From Ophiura sarsii (Eukaryota > Echinodermata > Ophiuroidea > Amphilepidida > Ophiuridae), in the NCBI GenBank assembly GCA_035610835.1, contig CM069448.1:33427652-33491651 (forward strand): DNA of 64,000 nucleotides, read 5' to 3'. Positions 34,601-40,717 of the stretch are shown here, piece after piece; position 1 is the stretch's first letter, and each line of letters begins with the position of its first letter. Position numbers and translations under genes: made by a program. Under the pieces are notes generated by a model. It saw only the letters and a list, made by a program, of their open reading frames with translations, was not told the DNA's origin and made no database searches.

Positions 34601-35174
34601 TTGGAGCCGAAAAGTCCTGAATTCATATCCCAGTATCGTCAGATTTTACTGGGAAAAAATATATAAAATATCTGTACATATGCCGCCAGGCTAATTCTGT
34701 AGTTTAAACAGGACTTGTAAGGATAATATCACTAGAACTGCTACAGAAAAAGATGTTATGCAATGAGAGGGTACATGTTATGTTTAGTGAAATGTACAAA
34801 ACAAGCCCTCATAGAAATAGCCCAACATATTAAAACATTATTATGTGACTAAATACTTTAAAAACACTTTGCAGGTGAATTTTTATTTTTATTGACAATT
34901 TAAAACATAGGGTGAGATTGCATTTTGGTGTGTGTGTGTATATTTAAAACTATTTGGGAGAATAGTAGCTATAAAATACAAAAGAAACAAAAAACAATTA
35001 ACTTATTGATATAAAATTATCGGCAGATGGATATATTACTAGTTCAAACATGGCTAACTCAGTTGTATGTGTTTTTCTTATTTCAGCCGTGGACCTGTGG
35101 AAGCTGATGCTTTGGCCAAGGCAAACAACTTTGCCTTCACAGGAACATACAAGTGGTCCAACCCAAACCTGTAA
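4674..35174 (+). CDS. G6PD: Glucose-6-phosphate dehydrogenase, 5'-partial gene (11 coding exons)
   Basis: The enzyme oxidises glucose 6-phosphate to 6-phosphogluconolactone with NADP+, the first step of the oxidative pentose phosphate pathway, in the cytosol. Exons read by eye: 4674-4782, 8330-8556, 9738-9896, 10935-11060, 20156-20249, 26664-26850, 27717-27746, 28864-29069, 32987-33063, 33913-34005, 35087-35174. All have AG/GT borders and compatible phases and give 464 codons plus TAA. Key motifs are RIDHYLGKE (substrate/catalytic Lys at 9865-9867), DVMQNHLLQ (catalytic His at 20172-20174), [23 protein letters not shown] across three exons, and a C-terminus ending [10 protein letters not shown]. 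About 50 N-terminal residues are missing, including the GASGDLA nucleotide-binding motif; the 38-bp exon of the human gene that should precede exon 4 was not found in 1-4673. Sizes match human exons 4, 6, 7, 8, 9, 11 and 12 (109, 159, 126, 94, 187, 77, 93 bp, as remembered). Human exon 10 (236 bp) is split 30 + 206. Confidence 0.95.
5297..5653. mobile_element. 357-bp MITE, TIR TTAAAGGTAGATG
   Basis: It begins TTAAAGGTAGATG and ends CATCTACCTTTAA, with no coding capacity. A second copy lies in opposite orientation at 49408-49772, sharing CCCATTGAGTAGTACACAAA and the inner ATTATACCGATTTAGGCCG. A third is interrupted by the LINE in intron 7. It lies in G6PD intron 4. Confidence 0.85.
6396..6560. 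mobile_element. MITE, TACTGTAAAAGTGGAAAT family
   Basis: It begins TACTGTAAAAGGGAAAATGT and ends TTCCACTTTTACA, with an inner GCTTCCTTACATACACCTA block shared with the copies at 38312-38507 and 44711-44898. It lies in G6PD intron 4. From 5654 to 6395 there is AT-rich sequence with self-complementary TTAATTTTGCTA runs and no gene. Confidence 0.75.
7316..7352 (+). other. Single mariner-like terminus
   Basis: TACACGAGGGGCATTCAATA followed by AATACCGGCAACC resembles the TACGAGGGxxxTTCAAAAAGT ends of mariner elements. I found no matching inverted terminus, so it is a solo end. The stretch 6561-7826 shows nothing else. Confidence 0.4.
7827..7899 (-). other. tRNA-like sequence in intron 4
   Basis: The - strand reads GACCCCTATGGCCCAGTGGT (A box), a CTCTG/CAGAG anticodon-like stem, and GGGGTTCGAGCCCC (perfect T arm with B box). 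The acceptor stem does not close (GACCCCT against GGGCCCT) and the anticodon loop has 8 nt, so a pseudogene or a SINE head is more likely than a working tRNA. Confidence 0.45.
8330..8556 (+). CDS. G6PD: G6PD exon 5
   Basis: 227 bp between ttcatag and gtaaga. It starts in phase 0 with [16 protein letters not shown] and contains [20 protein letters not shown] near the end. It is 9 bp longer than the 218-bp human exon, which fits a three-residue longer linker. The donor choice at 8557 gives CMGKKGW across the junction, matching the human CMSQIGW; an earlier gt at 8550 would break the frame. Confidence 0.93.
8557..9737 (+). other. G6PD intron 5, no element recognised
   Basis: 1.2 kb. Only a degenerate purine/T-rich run around 9165-9310, with repeated GGGAAATTTGGGCATTTGG-like units, stands out. 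No coding or RNA gene is seen. Confidence 0.6.
9738..9896 (+). CDS. G6PD: G6PD exon 6, catalytic RIDHYLGKE
   Basis: 159 bp, acceptor ttcacag, donor gtaaga. It encodes [20 protein letters not shown], then [18 protein letters not shown] and the first two bases of an Arg codon. The Asp-His-Tyr-Leu-Gly-Lys run (9850-9867) is the G6PD signature that binds and orients the substrate phosphate and sugar. Length is identical to the human exon. Confidence 0.95.
9897..10934 (+). other. G6PD intron 6, no element recognised
   Basis: 1.0 kb of mixed sequence with no clear inverted or tandem repeat and no conserved ORF. Confidence 0.5.
10935..11060 (+). CDS. G6PD: G6PD exon 7
   Basis: 126 bp, acceptor ccctcag, donor gtaagg. 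It encodes [19 protein letters not shown], then [20 protein letters not shown]. The EPFGTxGRGGYFD block is nearly invariant in G6PD. It ends with two bases of the Arg codon that exon 8 completes, after a 9.1 kb intron loaded with mobile elements. Confidence 0.95.
11206..11433. mobile_element. MITE, TTAAAGGCATATTATGC family
   Basis: Left TTAAAGGCATATTATGCAAT plus CTTTTCCATGGGACGCC, right inverse GGGTGTCCCATGGAAAAGAT plus CGCATAATATGCCTTTAA. Partial relatives lie at 32133-32215 (ACCATGATTTTGAAGTAATT) and 58845-58895 (GATAGAGGGCGTCCCATG). Confidence 0.85.
11553..15764 (-). mobile_element. Nearly full-length CR1/L2-type LINE (non-LTR retrotransposon)
   Basis: The element reads on the - strand: a roughly 475-bp 5' region (15288-15764), one uninterrupted ORF, and a short 3' end with AAGCGCTTTGTGATCC, then GGCGCTATATAAATG and a (TTATTA)n tail at 11553-11600. 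That tail is typical of L2/CR1 relatives. It sits inside a copy of the 357-bp MITE family (see 5297-5653): MITE sequence stops at 11552 and resumes about 15765. The hexamer AAAGTT occurs at both edges and may be the target duplication. Lying in intron 7 antisense to G6PD, it may be a recent insertion since the frame is open. Confidence 0.88.
11772..15287 (-). CDS. LINE polyprotein: endonuclease and reverse transcriptase, 1171 aa
   Basis: Domains in order: hydrophobic leader [17 protein letters not shown] (1-17); a 2A-like DVNPNPGP (76-83); a basic, Ser/Thr-rich stretch with [10 protein letters not shown] (150-159); an APE-type endonuclease about 228-445 with [35 protein letters not shown] and HTLDLVIT; reverse transcriptase about 710-960 with [42 protein letters not shown] and catalytic FADD (893-896). 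The C-terminal region ends with GPKLWNNLP and [10 protein letters not shown], usual in CR1/L2 relatives. It nicks target DNA and copies the RNA in place. No stop or frameshift is visible, so it could be an active copy. The exact clade is not decided. Confidence 0.9.
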   Translation of the reverse strand: MDILHVFLLIALLVSTSPIDQSPQHDGIDFKVSTTCKYSIYNSNGNFKHLKFLHSRIPYNVNSTATFRIELLKSMDVNPNPGPTVNRTTTSTSPSPDQSNNNTAFPYNGYTTASLVSMNPYKYGTNLPKLPADTWNTIKSLKINRFPINRRTKRGGRRKLWNHIRPLHYNDPGGEPSSIPVFTTGSRNCYNDKSVAQSMNHITQSGANKNNLICVPFVSKTKSPHLNCTLAMWNAQSVNNKTTLICDYIISNHIDIMTISESWLYGDDRDKRTIADIKCMLPDHDFYHQPRRLKRGGGVCVIIKKGFKVTLHDTHDLKTFDYLNMTVQSGPSSLRLITLYRPPYSTRNKLTAPMFLADFSTLLETAILSGTLVIVGDFNIHVDIESDPTSKVFMEMLDSAGLQQLVDFPTHVCGHTLDLVITNRENAVISNVHSDTSLFAVHSAVKCRLKVSRPSATKKTICFRKFKDINVDDFCSDIASSSLTISPEKSLDGLTNQYNTILSDLMDVHAPETTKTITLRPHAPWFSDAIRAAKRDKRRLERRMIKSCLEVDKQAYKVKCKEYHSLLEDAKTEHHISQIAKCDTKQLFRTIDKLCGFKPSLVLPSGEENDVANQFGEYFTNKISKIRSDLDNSHSIGSFIDSSICSVHLNYFKELSDQEMRKLIMNMPTKSCALDPIPSWLLKQCLDYLMPVLKSIMNNSLKTGHVQDCLKSARITPIIKKASLNPEILSNYRPISNLSFLSKMEERAVCNQLHQHLASNDLYAPHQSAYRPNCSTETALLRLQNDLLYSLDCRREVVVVLLDLSAAFDTIDHNLLLNRMHARYGISDTALNWFQSYLSNREQSVVVGRHVSQGKPLIYGLPQGSVVGPINFSMYSAPLEDVISDHGINVLSFADDTQLYCSFDASDRAEKLERLEHCLSDVKSWMLANKLKLNDQKTEVIHITSRFISTTPVDAVTVGDSDISPSEKVRNLGVIFDRHLTMTSHVNRVCQNATYALRAIGQVRKYLDHASTERLVHAFVTSRLDYCNCLLYGLPDKLISKLQRVQNSAARLVTGVNKRTHITQVLIDLHWLTIKKRIIFKIVLVVYKALNNSAPDYIKELLTPYCPSANLRSGSRKLLVVPKSATATYGDRAFCIAGPKLWNNLPLHIRNSKTVGTFKSSLKTHLFNQDI
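16674..17384. repeat. Foldback element with a 232-bp direct duplication
   Basis: Left arm about 16674-16812 and right arm about 17018-17150 are inverted copies (GTATACATTTTTGGAAAGGA against its complement). The segment 16919-17150 is then repeated at 17151-17384 with about 95% identity by eye, both beginning GTCTCTTAG and ending TTCAATAATTACAG. The motif TACATAAAAGTATAC links it to the copies at 40718-41553 and 49949-50226. Confidence 0.8.
17752..19981. mobile_element. TIR element filled with tandem monomers
   Basis: It starts GTCTCGCCTG (17752-17761) and ends with the exact inverse CAGGCGAGAC (19972-19981). After a short GTCCGGCGTCCGGCGTCCGC lead comes an array of about 18 monomers (17870-19860) of 94 to 155 bp, each with AAGGCCTATCTTGATGGGAT plus TTGGTGGAGGGAAGGGGG and TCAAGGTCATCRGAGGTCA or TCGGGGTCATCGGGG. 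No ORF fits a transposase. It looks like a non-autonomous DNA transposon that carries a minisatellite. It lies in G6PD intron 7. Confidence 0.75.
17870..19860 (+). repeat. Minisatellite, about 18 monomers of roughly 110 bp
   Basis: AAGGCCTATCTTGATGGGAT recurs near 17885, 18040, 18168, 18297, 18413, 18530, 18644, 18738, 18847, 18956, 19062, 19174, 19269, 19364, 19465, 19579, 19688 and 19797. Two subtypes exist, one with GGAGGGAAGGGGGGTGG and one with GGACGGAAGAGGGATGG; they alternate between 18640 and 19230. GGTCA/TGACC half-site-like words are very frequent. Confidence 0.9.
20156..20249 (+). CDS. G6PD: G6PD exon 8, catalytic histidine
   Basis: 94 bp between ccctaacag and gtacgcgg. It encodes [19 protein letters not shown] and [12 protein letters not shown]. 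The His at 20172-20174 corresponds to the catalytic base of the family (His263 in human). The last 30 bases plus the first bases of the intron recur as decayed copies downstream (see 20425-22030). Confidence 0.95.
20425..22030 (+). pseudogene. Decayed tandem copies of the exon 8/intron 8 junction
   Basis: The exon 8 end and first intron bases (GGAGACGACATCCGTGATGA then AAAGGTACGCGGATATTAAA) reappear at 20432-20465, 20955-20998 and 21203-21245, for instance GGAGATGACGTCCGAGATGA then AAAGCTATGCGGATATTAAA. Each is followed by a common tail (ATAAATAGTATACAAGGATG, GTGAGTGCATGGAGTTCTAT, AATGTCATGAAATC). A weaker copy of the tail lies at 21845-22030. The splice donor GT has become CT or TC, so the copies cannot splice as exon 8 does. 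Confidence 0.75.
21367..21832. mobile_element. MITE, TGTGACGYGATCAAGC family
   Basis: Left TGTGACGCGATCAAGTGGAA plus TGAGTC, right GACTCATTTCGCTTGATCAC plus GTCACA. The left part is interrupted by about 200 bp (21425-21630) absent from the copy at 25838-26091. Confidence 0.8.
22031..23228 (+). other. Intron 8 segment without recognised element
   Basis: AT-rich, no coding signal. TTAGGCAACGAAATAAACAC to AGCGGTTAAAC (22373-22535) loosely resembles 23225-23600, so an old repeat is possible. Confidence 0.4.
23225..23565. repeat. Inverted repeat around AATGTTGTCCTC
   Basis: Left TTAGGCAAAAAAAAATTGTA plus ATGTTGTCCTCGACCGCCCGC, right GGAGGACAACATTACCTTTT plus TTTTGGGCCTTAG. The GC-rich motif CCGCCCGC recurs as GCCCGCCCGCCCC inside the right half. 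Probably an old MITE. Confidence 0.55.
23832..23960. repeat. GC-rich foldback, 61-bp arms
   Basis: Starts TTATACATAGTAACCTGCAG and ends with the inverse CTGCCAGTTACTATGTATAA. The centre GGCGGCAATCAGACTG-CGC-CAGTCTGATGATTGCCGCC leaves only a 3-nt loop. A short palindromic MITE is likely. Confidence 0.85.
23961..25680 (+). other. Intron 8 segment without recognised element
   Basis: 1.7 kb AT-rich DNA with T and A runs. A 146-codon open frame at 25269-25709 has no recognisable motif and runs into the repeat end at 25684; I do not treat it as a gene. Confidence 0.45.
25838..26091. mobile_element. MITE, TGTGACGYGATCAAGC family, second copy
   Basis: Left GGTCAAGCGAAAAGAGTCAC, right CGACATACGACTCATTCTGC plus TTGATCACGTCA. 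The interior CAACTGAGAAAACAATGTAA matches 21367-21832 in reverse. It is enclosed by a larger pair of ends, TGGTGTCCC (about 25684) and GGGACACCC (about 26540), suggesting nesting. Confidence 0.75.
26664..26850 (+). CDS. G6PD: G6PD exon 9
   Basis: 187 bp between ttctacag and gtaagt. It encodes [39 protein letters not shown] and [20 protein letters not shown], then WD and the first base of a Gly codon. The motif DPDGEG..GYLDD is typical of animal G6PD. Length equals the human exon. Confidence 0.95.
26851..27716 (+). other. G6PD intron 9, no element recognised
   Basis: Mixed sequence with no inverted or tandem repeat that I can support. Confidence 0.5.
27717..27746 (+). CDS. G6PD: G6PD micro-exon (5' part of human exon 10)
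   Basis: Only 30 bp: acceptor ttttttgcag, donor gtgagt. It supplies [10 protein letters not shown] with one base carried to the next exon. Together with 28864-29069 it totals 236 bp, the exact size remembered for human exon 10, so one ancestral exon is cut by an additional intron here, or that intron was lost in vertebrates. The encoded residues belong to the very conserved substrate-binding beta-sheet core. Confidence 0.9.
27966..28558. mobile_element. 593-bp foldback element, TACGAGGGGGTATCAAAAAG ends
   Basis: TACGAGGGGGTATCAAAAAG plus TTCTTGACATCACCAAGAAG at the left is inverted at the right (CTTCTTGGTGATGTCAAGAA plus CTTTTTGATACTCCCTCGTA). The arms of almost 290 bp meet near 28260. TA lies outside the left end. 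Mariner-like ends. It sits in the extra intron inside exon 10. Confidence 0.9.
28737..28880 (+). repeat. Tandem duplication of the 3' splice site of exon 10b
   Basis: The acceptor region AAATAGTAATTAAACATAAT plus TATNNTCCGATNTNCCACAG and CCTT.NATGAA occurs twice with a 63-bp offset; the AGs are at 28799-28800 and 28862-28863. Only the second gives the conserved ALNERKAE. Use of the first would read ALYECISQK then TAG. Confidence 0.9.
28864..29069 (+). CDS. G6PD: G6PD exon 10b
   Basis: 206 bp between ttgccacag and gtgagt. It encodes [39 protein letters not shown] and a [20 protein letters not shown] end. The Arg-rich PNEAVY block participates in binding the structural NADP+ and the subunit interface in the family. 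A second copy of the acceptor region lies 63 bp upstream (28737-28812). Confidence 0.95.
29232..29456. mobile_element. MITE fragment, ATATGTGACCAGTCGCATC family
   Basis: ATATGTGACCAGTCGCATCA plus AAAAGGACATGTTGTCGGC and the following 200 bp match the copy at 61685-61942. The right terminus is missing here. It lies in intron 10. Confidence 0.8.
29913..30184. mobile_element. Second copy of the CAATCAAGGAAAA MITE
   Basis: Reverse orientation of 1300-1571, with shared internal blocks GGAGGCAATGTTGATCCGAG and CAGTGCTATGTCCCAAGTGT. Flanks CCTA and TAGG fit a TA target duplication. It lies in G6PD intron 10. Confidence 0.85.
30712..30772. repeat. Short GC-rich hairpin
   Basis: GCGTTGTATATCAGCCGCCG plus GGAGT pairs with ACTCCCGGCGGCTGACATAC plus AACGC, with an 11-nt loop and one or two mismatches. 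Confidence 0.8.
30911..31013 (+). other. tRNA-Ser-like sequence with insert
   Basis: GGTTCCGTGGCGGAGCGGTT plus AAGACGTTGGATTTGAAATC resembles the 5' half of tRNA-Ser(TGA), with the anticodon in TTTGAAA. The B-box-like GAGTTCAAGCC follows after an enlarged variable region containing GCGGCCGCG. Stems do not close fully; a SINE head or pseudogene is probable. Confidence 0.5.
31019..31716 (+). repeat. About 700-bp T-rich (TTTATT)n low-complexity tract
   Basis: Almost only T and A on the + strand, with TTTATTTATTTATT and TTATTATTATTA runs, directly after the tRNA-like sequence. It yields long Phe/Leu/Ile/Tyr-rich open frames that are composition artefacts. Confidence 0.95.
32133..32215. mobile_element. 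Fragment of the TTAAAGGCATATTATGC MITE
   Basis: It matches the interior of 11206-11433: TAAACCATGATTTTGAAGTA then TTAAGAATGGTATCACTCT and TGATTTATG. The ends are missing. It lies in G6PD intron 10. Confidence 0.6.
32987..33063 (+). CDS. G6PD: G6PD exon 11
   Basis: 77 bp, acceptor ctttcag, donor gtaagt. It encodes [20 protein letters not shown] and IHFVR with two bases of the following Ser codon. [10 protein letters not shown] is a G6PD signature. Length equals the human exon. Confidence 0.95.
33469..33835. mobile_element. Foldback element flanked by 56-bp direct repeats
   Basis: The element 33523-33774 has TCGTTGCTGTGCTGTCAAAA plus CCTTGTAT at the left and the inverse ATACAAGGTTTTGACAGAAC plus AGCAACGA at the right, and GCATGTATAAAGTAAT against its complement inside. 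Outside lie near-identical direct repeats 33469-33525 and 33777-33835 (AATTGTCATRRACACVTATC then GTCAACTGYTAGA). A fragment of the same end is at 29727-29770. It lies in intron 11. Confidence 0.8.
33913..34005 (+). CDS. G6PD: G6PD exon 12
   Basis: 93 bp, acceptor attattcag, donor gtaagt. It encodes [19 protein letters not shown] and [13 protein letters not shown]. The [14 protein letters not shown] segment is a hallmark of the C-terminal domain. Length equals the human exon. Confidence 0.95.
34213..34311. mobile_element. Truncated TGTAAAAGTGGAAAT MITE
   Basis: TTCTTGCATAGACCTACACA and the right end AACTTCCACTTTTACA match the family at 44711-44898; the left half is shortened. It lies in G6PD intron 12, whose remainder shows nothing. 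Confidence 0.65.
35087..35174 (+). CDS. G6PD: G6PD terminal coding exon
   Basis: Acceptor ttatttcag, stop TAA at 35172-35174. It encodes [20 protein letters not shown] and TYKWSNPNL. The C-terminus aligns with human [23 protein letters not shown] and ends without the last Lys-Leu. Possible polyadenylation signals AATAAA occur at 35676, 37149 and 38693; the sequence alone does not show which is used, so the 3' UTR is not bounded. Confidence 0.95.
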
Positions 35175-35753
35175 TGGTATAGATCTCTACTGCAATTATT
35201 GGAGATAAACACTTGTAGATTGATGTGTCTAGCTACCTTTGATTCATAATTAAGGCCAAGACGACAAACTAACCCTGTTCTATGGGCGCAATGTTTTTTC
35301 ATACCTGCCCACTTAACTGTTTTCTGACTTAAAAAGCTTATTGAGAACAGAACATTATGTTTTCCACAATAATAATCTGTAATCATGTATGCATCTGGCT
35401 GGGAATGAAATACTGATAGTAGTAGCAGTATGGGCACTATTTATTCTGTTAGGCTTCCTTTAGCTTTCAGAAATGCCAAAATTCAGAGCGTCCAAAAGGG
35501 ATGCCTGTACACCGCTTGGGGCCTAGGCAGTCCCTGGATTCCGGTTCAATCCTCTCTGCAGTTTCCAAGTGTTGGCATGTATGGGCTGTTTTTTTATTTA
35601 TCTGATATTTTGCCCCTTTTATTTTAAGTGTTTGATTTTTTTTCAAAATTAAAAGAAAAATTCAACCCTCCTCAAAATAAACCAATTGACCCTACTTTTC
35701 AAAGGTTTGTCTGCCCTAAGAACAGGTTTTTTTTGATTGCCTACAAGTAATCA

Positions 35754-35973
35754 ATATGTGATCTGATCAAGCAAAAGGAGTCTGAAGTGGAAAATATCAC
35801 ATTTTTAGTTTTCTTCTTAATTCTATTGGTCATGTGCAATGCGACGTTTTGCAGAAGTCCTCATCCAAAGATGAGCAATTGAAGGGGTTTCAATATAATA
35901 GAAGTTATATACTTGAGTTATATCTCATCAATTTTGCGACTTCCGACTCATCTTACTTAATCACATCACATAT
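35754..35973. mobile_element. MITE, related to the GTGATCAAGC family
   Basis: Left ATATGTGATCTGATCAAGCA, right TTAATCACATCACATAT with GCGACTTCCGACTCATC inside. It is 580 bp past the G6PD stop, so it may fall in the 3' UTR. Confidence 0.75.
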
Positions 35974-36164
35974 CCTAACATCACTGCTAATTTGATATCT
36001 TGTTCTGCAACCTGTTCTACGGGCAAATAGACCCTTCGTAGGTAGGGCGGGGTTTTGTTGTTGTTTTTTCCACAGATTTTGGTGAATTTTTAGCAATTTT
36101 CTACATTTTCAAAAACATTCCAAAATAATTCCAAAATGTCTTAACAATTATAATCATTTACATT

Positions 36165-36242
36165 TCGTCGCTGTTCTGACATAACGACACATCACTTTAC
36201 TTAATTCTGTTGTGATGTGTCGTTATGTCAGAACAGCGACGA
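36165..36242. repeat. Perfect 31-bp hairpin downstream of G6PD
   Basis: TCGTCGCTGTTCTGACATAA plus CGACACATCAC pairs without a mismatch with 36212-36242, with a 16-nt loop. It lies 991 bp past the G6PD stop. CTGTTCTGACA resembles the CTGTTCTGTCA end of the element at 33523-33774, so it may be a derivative. Confidence 0.9.
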
Positions 36243-38311
36243 TTTGATGGGAAAAATTGGGTCGGTCGAGCTTGTAGAACAGGTGTTTTGTTTCATCGCC
36301 TTAGGTTTGTTTTTCTTCAAAATCAAAAAATTCCACATGAATAGGATTTTGCATTCATCAACTAATCAGAAATTGCGGTACTATTTTCCTTTGTCATTTT
36401 GATGGTTCTTTTGGTTTTAAAAACATGGTGCATTTTATGATAAAATGGCAGTGCTCATTAGAACAAATTTTTAAGAATAACACAGTACATTGAATGCATT
36501 CGAAGGTGTTTGCTAGATGGCAATTATTTTTTTACATTTAAAAGTAATAACTATAATATTAAAAAAGGTTATATTGTTCATTTGAAAAATAACAAGATGT
36601 GTATATTTGTGCAAAAGAAGAAAAAAAACAGCATATGAAAAAGTGCTATGTGCAACTGTGTTGTGTTGATCTGACTAAAGGTGTTATGGTATATCTGCTT
36701 ATGTAGTAAATGTATATTAGATTAACTTTTGTATCATCTTTTATAGATATAAAAATAGATTCAAAGATAATATAACTAATTAATGACGGTATTTACTGGG
36801 TAAGTACAGTCAAAAAGTGTAATTTTATATATTTTGAATACTTTTAATGGATAGTAATATTAGAATTAATATTGTAAGTGCATTTAATTATATTCAACAA
36901 ACAGAAGCCTTGCCAAGATCTAGCAAGCAGGACAATCCCTAATGGCATAGTTCATAGAACAGACAAATTGAACTTGGGTTTCTGGGAATAATTTACGATG
37001 TCACGCATGCAACAGGCTTATCCCACAATGTTTTTACACTACTTTACACCAGGTCAGGAAATTGAATTGACATTGTTGTCTCTGTGGTGTGTTTTTTTTA
37101 ATTAAAAAAGACAAGAAGATATAACTTTGGGATGCAAAGTGTTAACTCAATAAAACCCATGTATGCCATCGCGCTGAAGTCAAAAACCTGGGAATTTAAT
37201 ATAAAATCCCATCACAGCACTTTGTTTGGACATTGACTGTCTATACCTACCTACCCATAGAGGTTTGTGAAAACTATAAACCAAACGTTGAACTGGCATT
37301 GTTGACAATCCTTGGTATGTTAGTAGAGTGAAATAGCTCCATGGTATTCGTGCAAGATATGTAAAAACTACATTACAGAATTAAACTTTGTAATTGTTTA
37401 ATCTTTTAATACAAGATTTTGTGTTAGGCTATGTCTGTGCTGCCTTATACCAAGGTTGTTACCCTCCTTTCTTCAAGGTGCCAATTCCACCAAAGGGTTA
37501 AACTTAAATTGTTAAGAATCATCTATTCAACTGTTATTTAGTTCTTCTCATTTTAAGCTGCACATTTCTCCATATATATATTATGCAATGAGACCTAAAT
37601 AGATATGGTTTGAAGCAGATTAATGATATTATGGTTTCTAGTAATGTACAGATTGTTCTCATGAGTATCTGAATTCACCTTTAATCAGGCACATGAATTA
37701 AGCATCAAATAATAGACAAATACTGGAATACTTCCAGATGTTACTGTGCCCCATGAAAGTGTAGAAATAAGGTCTGGTTTTACAGATCATACGGCTTGAG
37801 TTTGAATGTCTGTAAAGTCACATGTATAGGTCACATTATGTAAATAGTCTGTCACAAATGTTATTGAGACGTTCTATATTCTGTGCCAATAAGTGTGCAT
37901 ACGCTCTCATCAGTCATCATCAATCACCCTTGTAATTTTCGAAAATTTGAAAAAATTGCAGATTTATTTTATTCTCAGAGTTCTGGCATTCTAATTTGTA
38001 AGATTTATTAATTTTTGGCTTCTAAATATTTTACCCATCTTTCAAAACATTTTGAATCCTTAGTAAGTAGTTATGCTTGGCGCCTCAATTAGTCCTTTTT
38101 TGTGGTTAGTTATCACCAAACATTTGACAATCAAAAATCTGCCTGCCACCTCATGAGAGTGAGGTCAGTGTGGAAGATAACCAATCAATAATTAAGTTTC
38201 AGTGCAATTACGGATGAATGCAGTCATATGTTCATAGAGTAGTGGGATGTCTACATGTGAGAGTTGTTTCATAATTTATTTTTAAACATCTGCTGCCTGT
38301 TATAATAGATG
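36243..38311 (+). other. Intergenic or 3' UTR, no element recognised
   Basis: 2 kb AT-rich sequence with AATAAA at 37149 but no repeat structure or coding signal that I can support. Confidence 0.5.
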
Positions 38312-38507
38312 CTGTAAAAGTGGAAATATTCACGCTTCACACATTTTGAACAAGTTTGCTTGGTTTTTTTTCGCAATTTTGAGCTTCCTTGCATAGACCT
38401 ACATACAAAAGGAATATATTCACACATGTTTATTTTTGCGCTTGCTGATCTTAGCACGAAAGTAAATAAATGTAGCTGAAAAGCGTGAAAATTTCCACTT
38501 TTACAGT
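38312..38507. mobile_element. MITE, TACTGTAAAAGTGGAAAT family
   Basis: Left TGCTGTAAAAGTGGAAATAT, right AATTTCCACTTTTACAGTA; the inner AGCTTCCTTGCATAGACCTA and GCGCTTGCTGATC are shared with 44711-44898. Confidence 0.88.
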
Positions 38508-39487
38508 ATGCTATTGACCAACATACTTGTCTTTGTGACATAAATTACTTAATCATCAGCACATCCAATAATTGGGTTAAATGATGTTTAATTCACGTTG
38601 TATTGTTTCAGTTTGTATTTTGTTCATGATTTACTTACTAGGAAATGTGGTCTTACGAAAGTTTGGGGACCATAAATATAATTATAATCAATAATAAAGT
38701 TATATTTTCTACTGGATATGAATTTGAATTTGTTGAGTGTATTTCTTTGCATGATCTAATGATGCTACCATTTGCTATAGAAAATGACAATCAGTCTACA
38801 TGTACACCTAGCACAAAGTCCCTGACCATGGGTGCTTTGAGGTTGGCTTATTCAAAATAGATAATCGGTACCAATAATCTGAGATATACATTAAATAAGA
38901 ATATTTCTTCTCTATACTATATAAAGCTTTTGGTGTTGCTGTTTCATAGTTTATTAGGGCAATTTCATACAATAATACAAATTTTTGAGTCGTAAGCAAA
39001 ATATATATTATTTCAAATGCTTAAATGCTGCAGTAACAATCAACATGACTACAGTGTATACATAAACAATACAAGTGTTAATGAAAGTTGCTATGGCTGG
39101 AATTGCATGTGTTACACAAAACAAGTTAAAACAGCTCTAAGTCAGGTCTAAATATACTGGTAAATCTTAGAAAGGGGGGGGGGGGGGGAGCTCTTAATTT
39201 TCAAGCCGAAGATATTATAAAATGCAAACTTTGCCTATATATATCACAGCTACTAAACAATCGTGCTGAATATTATGTGAATATATATCAATTGTCTTGT
39301 GTTGCACTATATCTTCCATTCCAAGCAAACATGACATTATCACATGACATTAAAATTAGGCAGTAGTTTGGTTAGGTCATAGAAAACTTTTTAGAAACTT
39401 TGGGACAACATTAATTTGGCACTTTCCTACATAATCAATCATAAATTAATGTTGCATGAATGTTTTCAGCACCTTCAAACATGTTAT

Positions 39488-39716
39488 AGTTTGATCAGTT
39501 CCAAATTGGTGAATCCTCATTTCAACAGCGAATGAATACAGAAGAATGCGGGTGCACATGAAGACAACAAACGCACTGCATTATATGCGTGACGCGTGCG
39601 TGGGGCCATAACCGTGTGCGTATGTGGCCATTATCGCACACATACGCTTGGATTACTTTTGCGCACGGAGAGATAAAAAGCGAATATTTCTCGCCAATTT
39701 GGAACTGACTAAACTA
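39488..39716. mobile_element. MITE, AGTTTGATCAGTTCCAAATTGG family
   Basis: Left AGTTTGATCAGTTCCAAATT, right CCAATTTGGAACTGACTAAA. The interior is rich in GCGTGACGCGTGCGTG and GCACACATACGC. A second copy is at 45478-45666. 38508-39487 is otherwise plain, with a G15 run near 39174. Confidence 0.85.
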
Positions 39717-40717
39717 TAGGAACTTTGAAAGGAACGTTCGTTCCTATTAAACATCGTTATCAACGCTTTTAAAATGTTGGAGTACATTCACAAAATGTTG
39801 TTCTGTATAATGCTATCATCATGTTTCATAAAATATCAGATACAAAACACAGATATTATAACGTGAAATTGTTATCAGGTTGAAATCAAATTTGTAACAA
39901 ACCTTGTCTAACTTGTTTCTGGCATGAGACTTGATTTTTTTTCTCTTGTTTTAGAAACAAGAAAAAAATCAAATATTTAAAAAAAAATAATACAAGTTCG
40001 TTGTATCTATTCATCAATCATCATCAGGATAAAGGACAATTGTCATACATTGGAATAAACTTATACTGATGTGCAAAGCAATTGATTAGTTGATGGCATT
40101 CATCAATTACTGTTGCCTAAAATCTAAAACATGCCATGATTGTGGCAAATAATTAATGGAAATATCCACATTTACACACCATATTATACTATTTTACCTT
40201 CATTAAAATAAATCATAATTCAATAATACAACACCCAATATATATACAACTTAATCTTCAATACAACATGAGTTACAACATCAGCAAACAGACTGTGACA
40301 ATAACATATTACAATTCACAAATTAATTCAGATACGTTTTATTTGTTGTTGGTCATACCCATTTGGTGAGGTGATGGGGAAAAAAGTTCTACAGGCAAAC
40401 AGACCTCTCTGGTACGGTCAGGCGCGCGTTAGTCTTTTTTTTCTTTAACATTTTGGTTAATTTTCAATTACTTTCAAAAATGTCTGGGAGAAGAAAAAAA
40501 AAATTCACAAACTCTCAAAGAGAACAACAAACAAGGCTTTTCTGTGAGAATCCACATCTATTCTCTTGAAGATTCTTAAAAAGATTGTAATTGATAAAAG
40601 GATTTGCAGGAATCACTAGCAAATTCTCCTAAACCTTTGAAGTTCAAATACCAGCAAAGTAGATAATGATTCCTGGAAAAATAAATCCTTGTGAGAAAAA
40701 AAGTCCCATTGTCGCAC

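Noticed and set aside
35078..35437. 119-codon open frame on the - strand
   Set aside because: Antisense of the last G6PD exon and adjacent UTR; no independent protein similarity.
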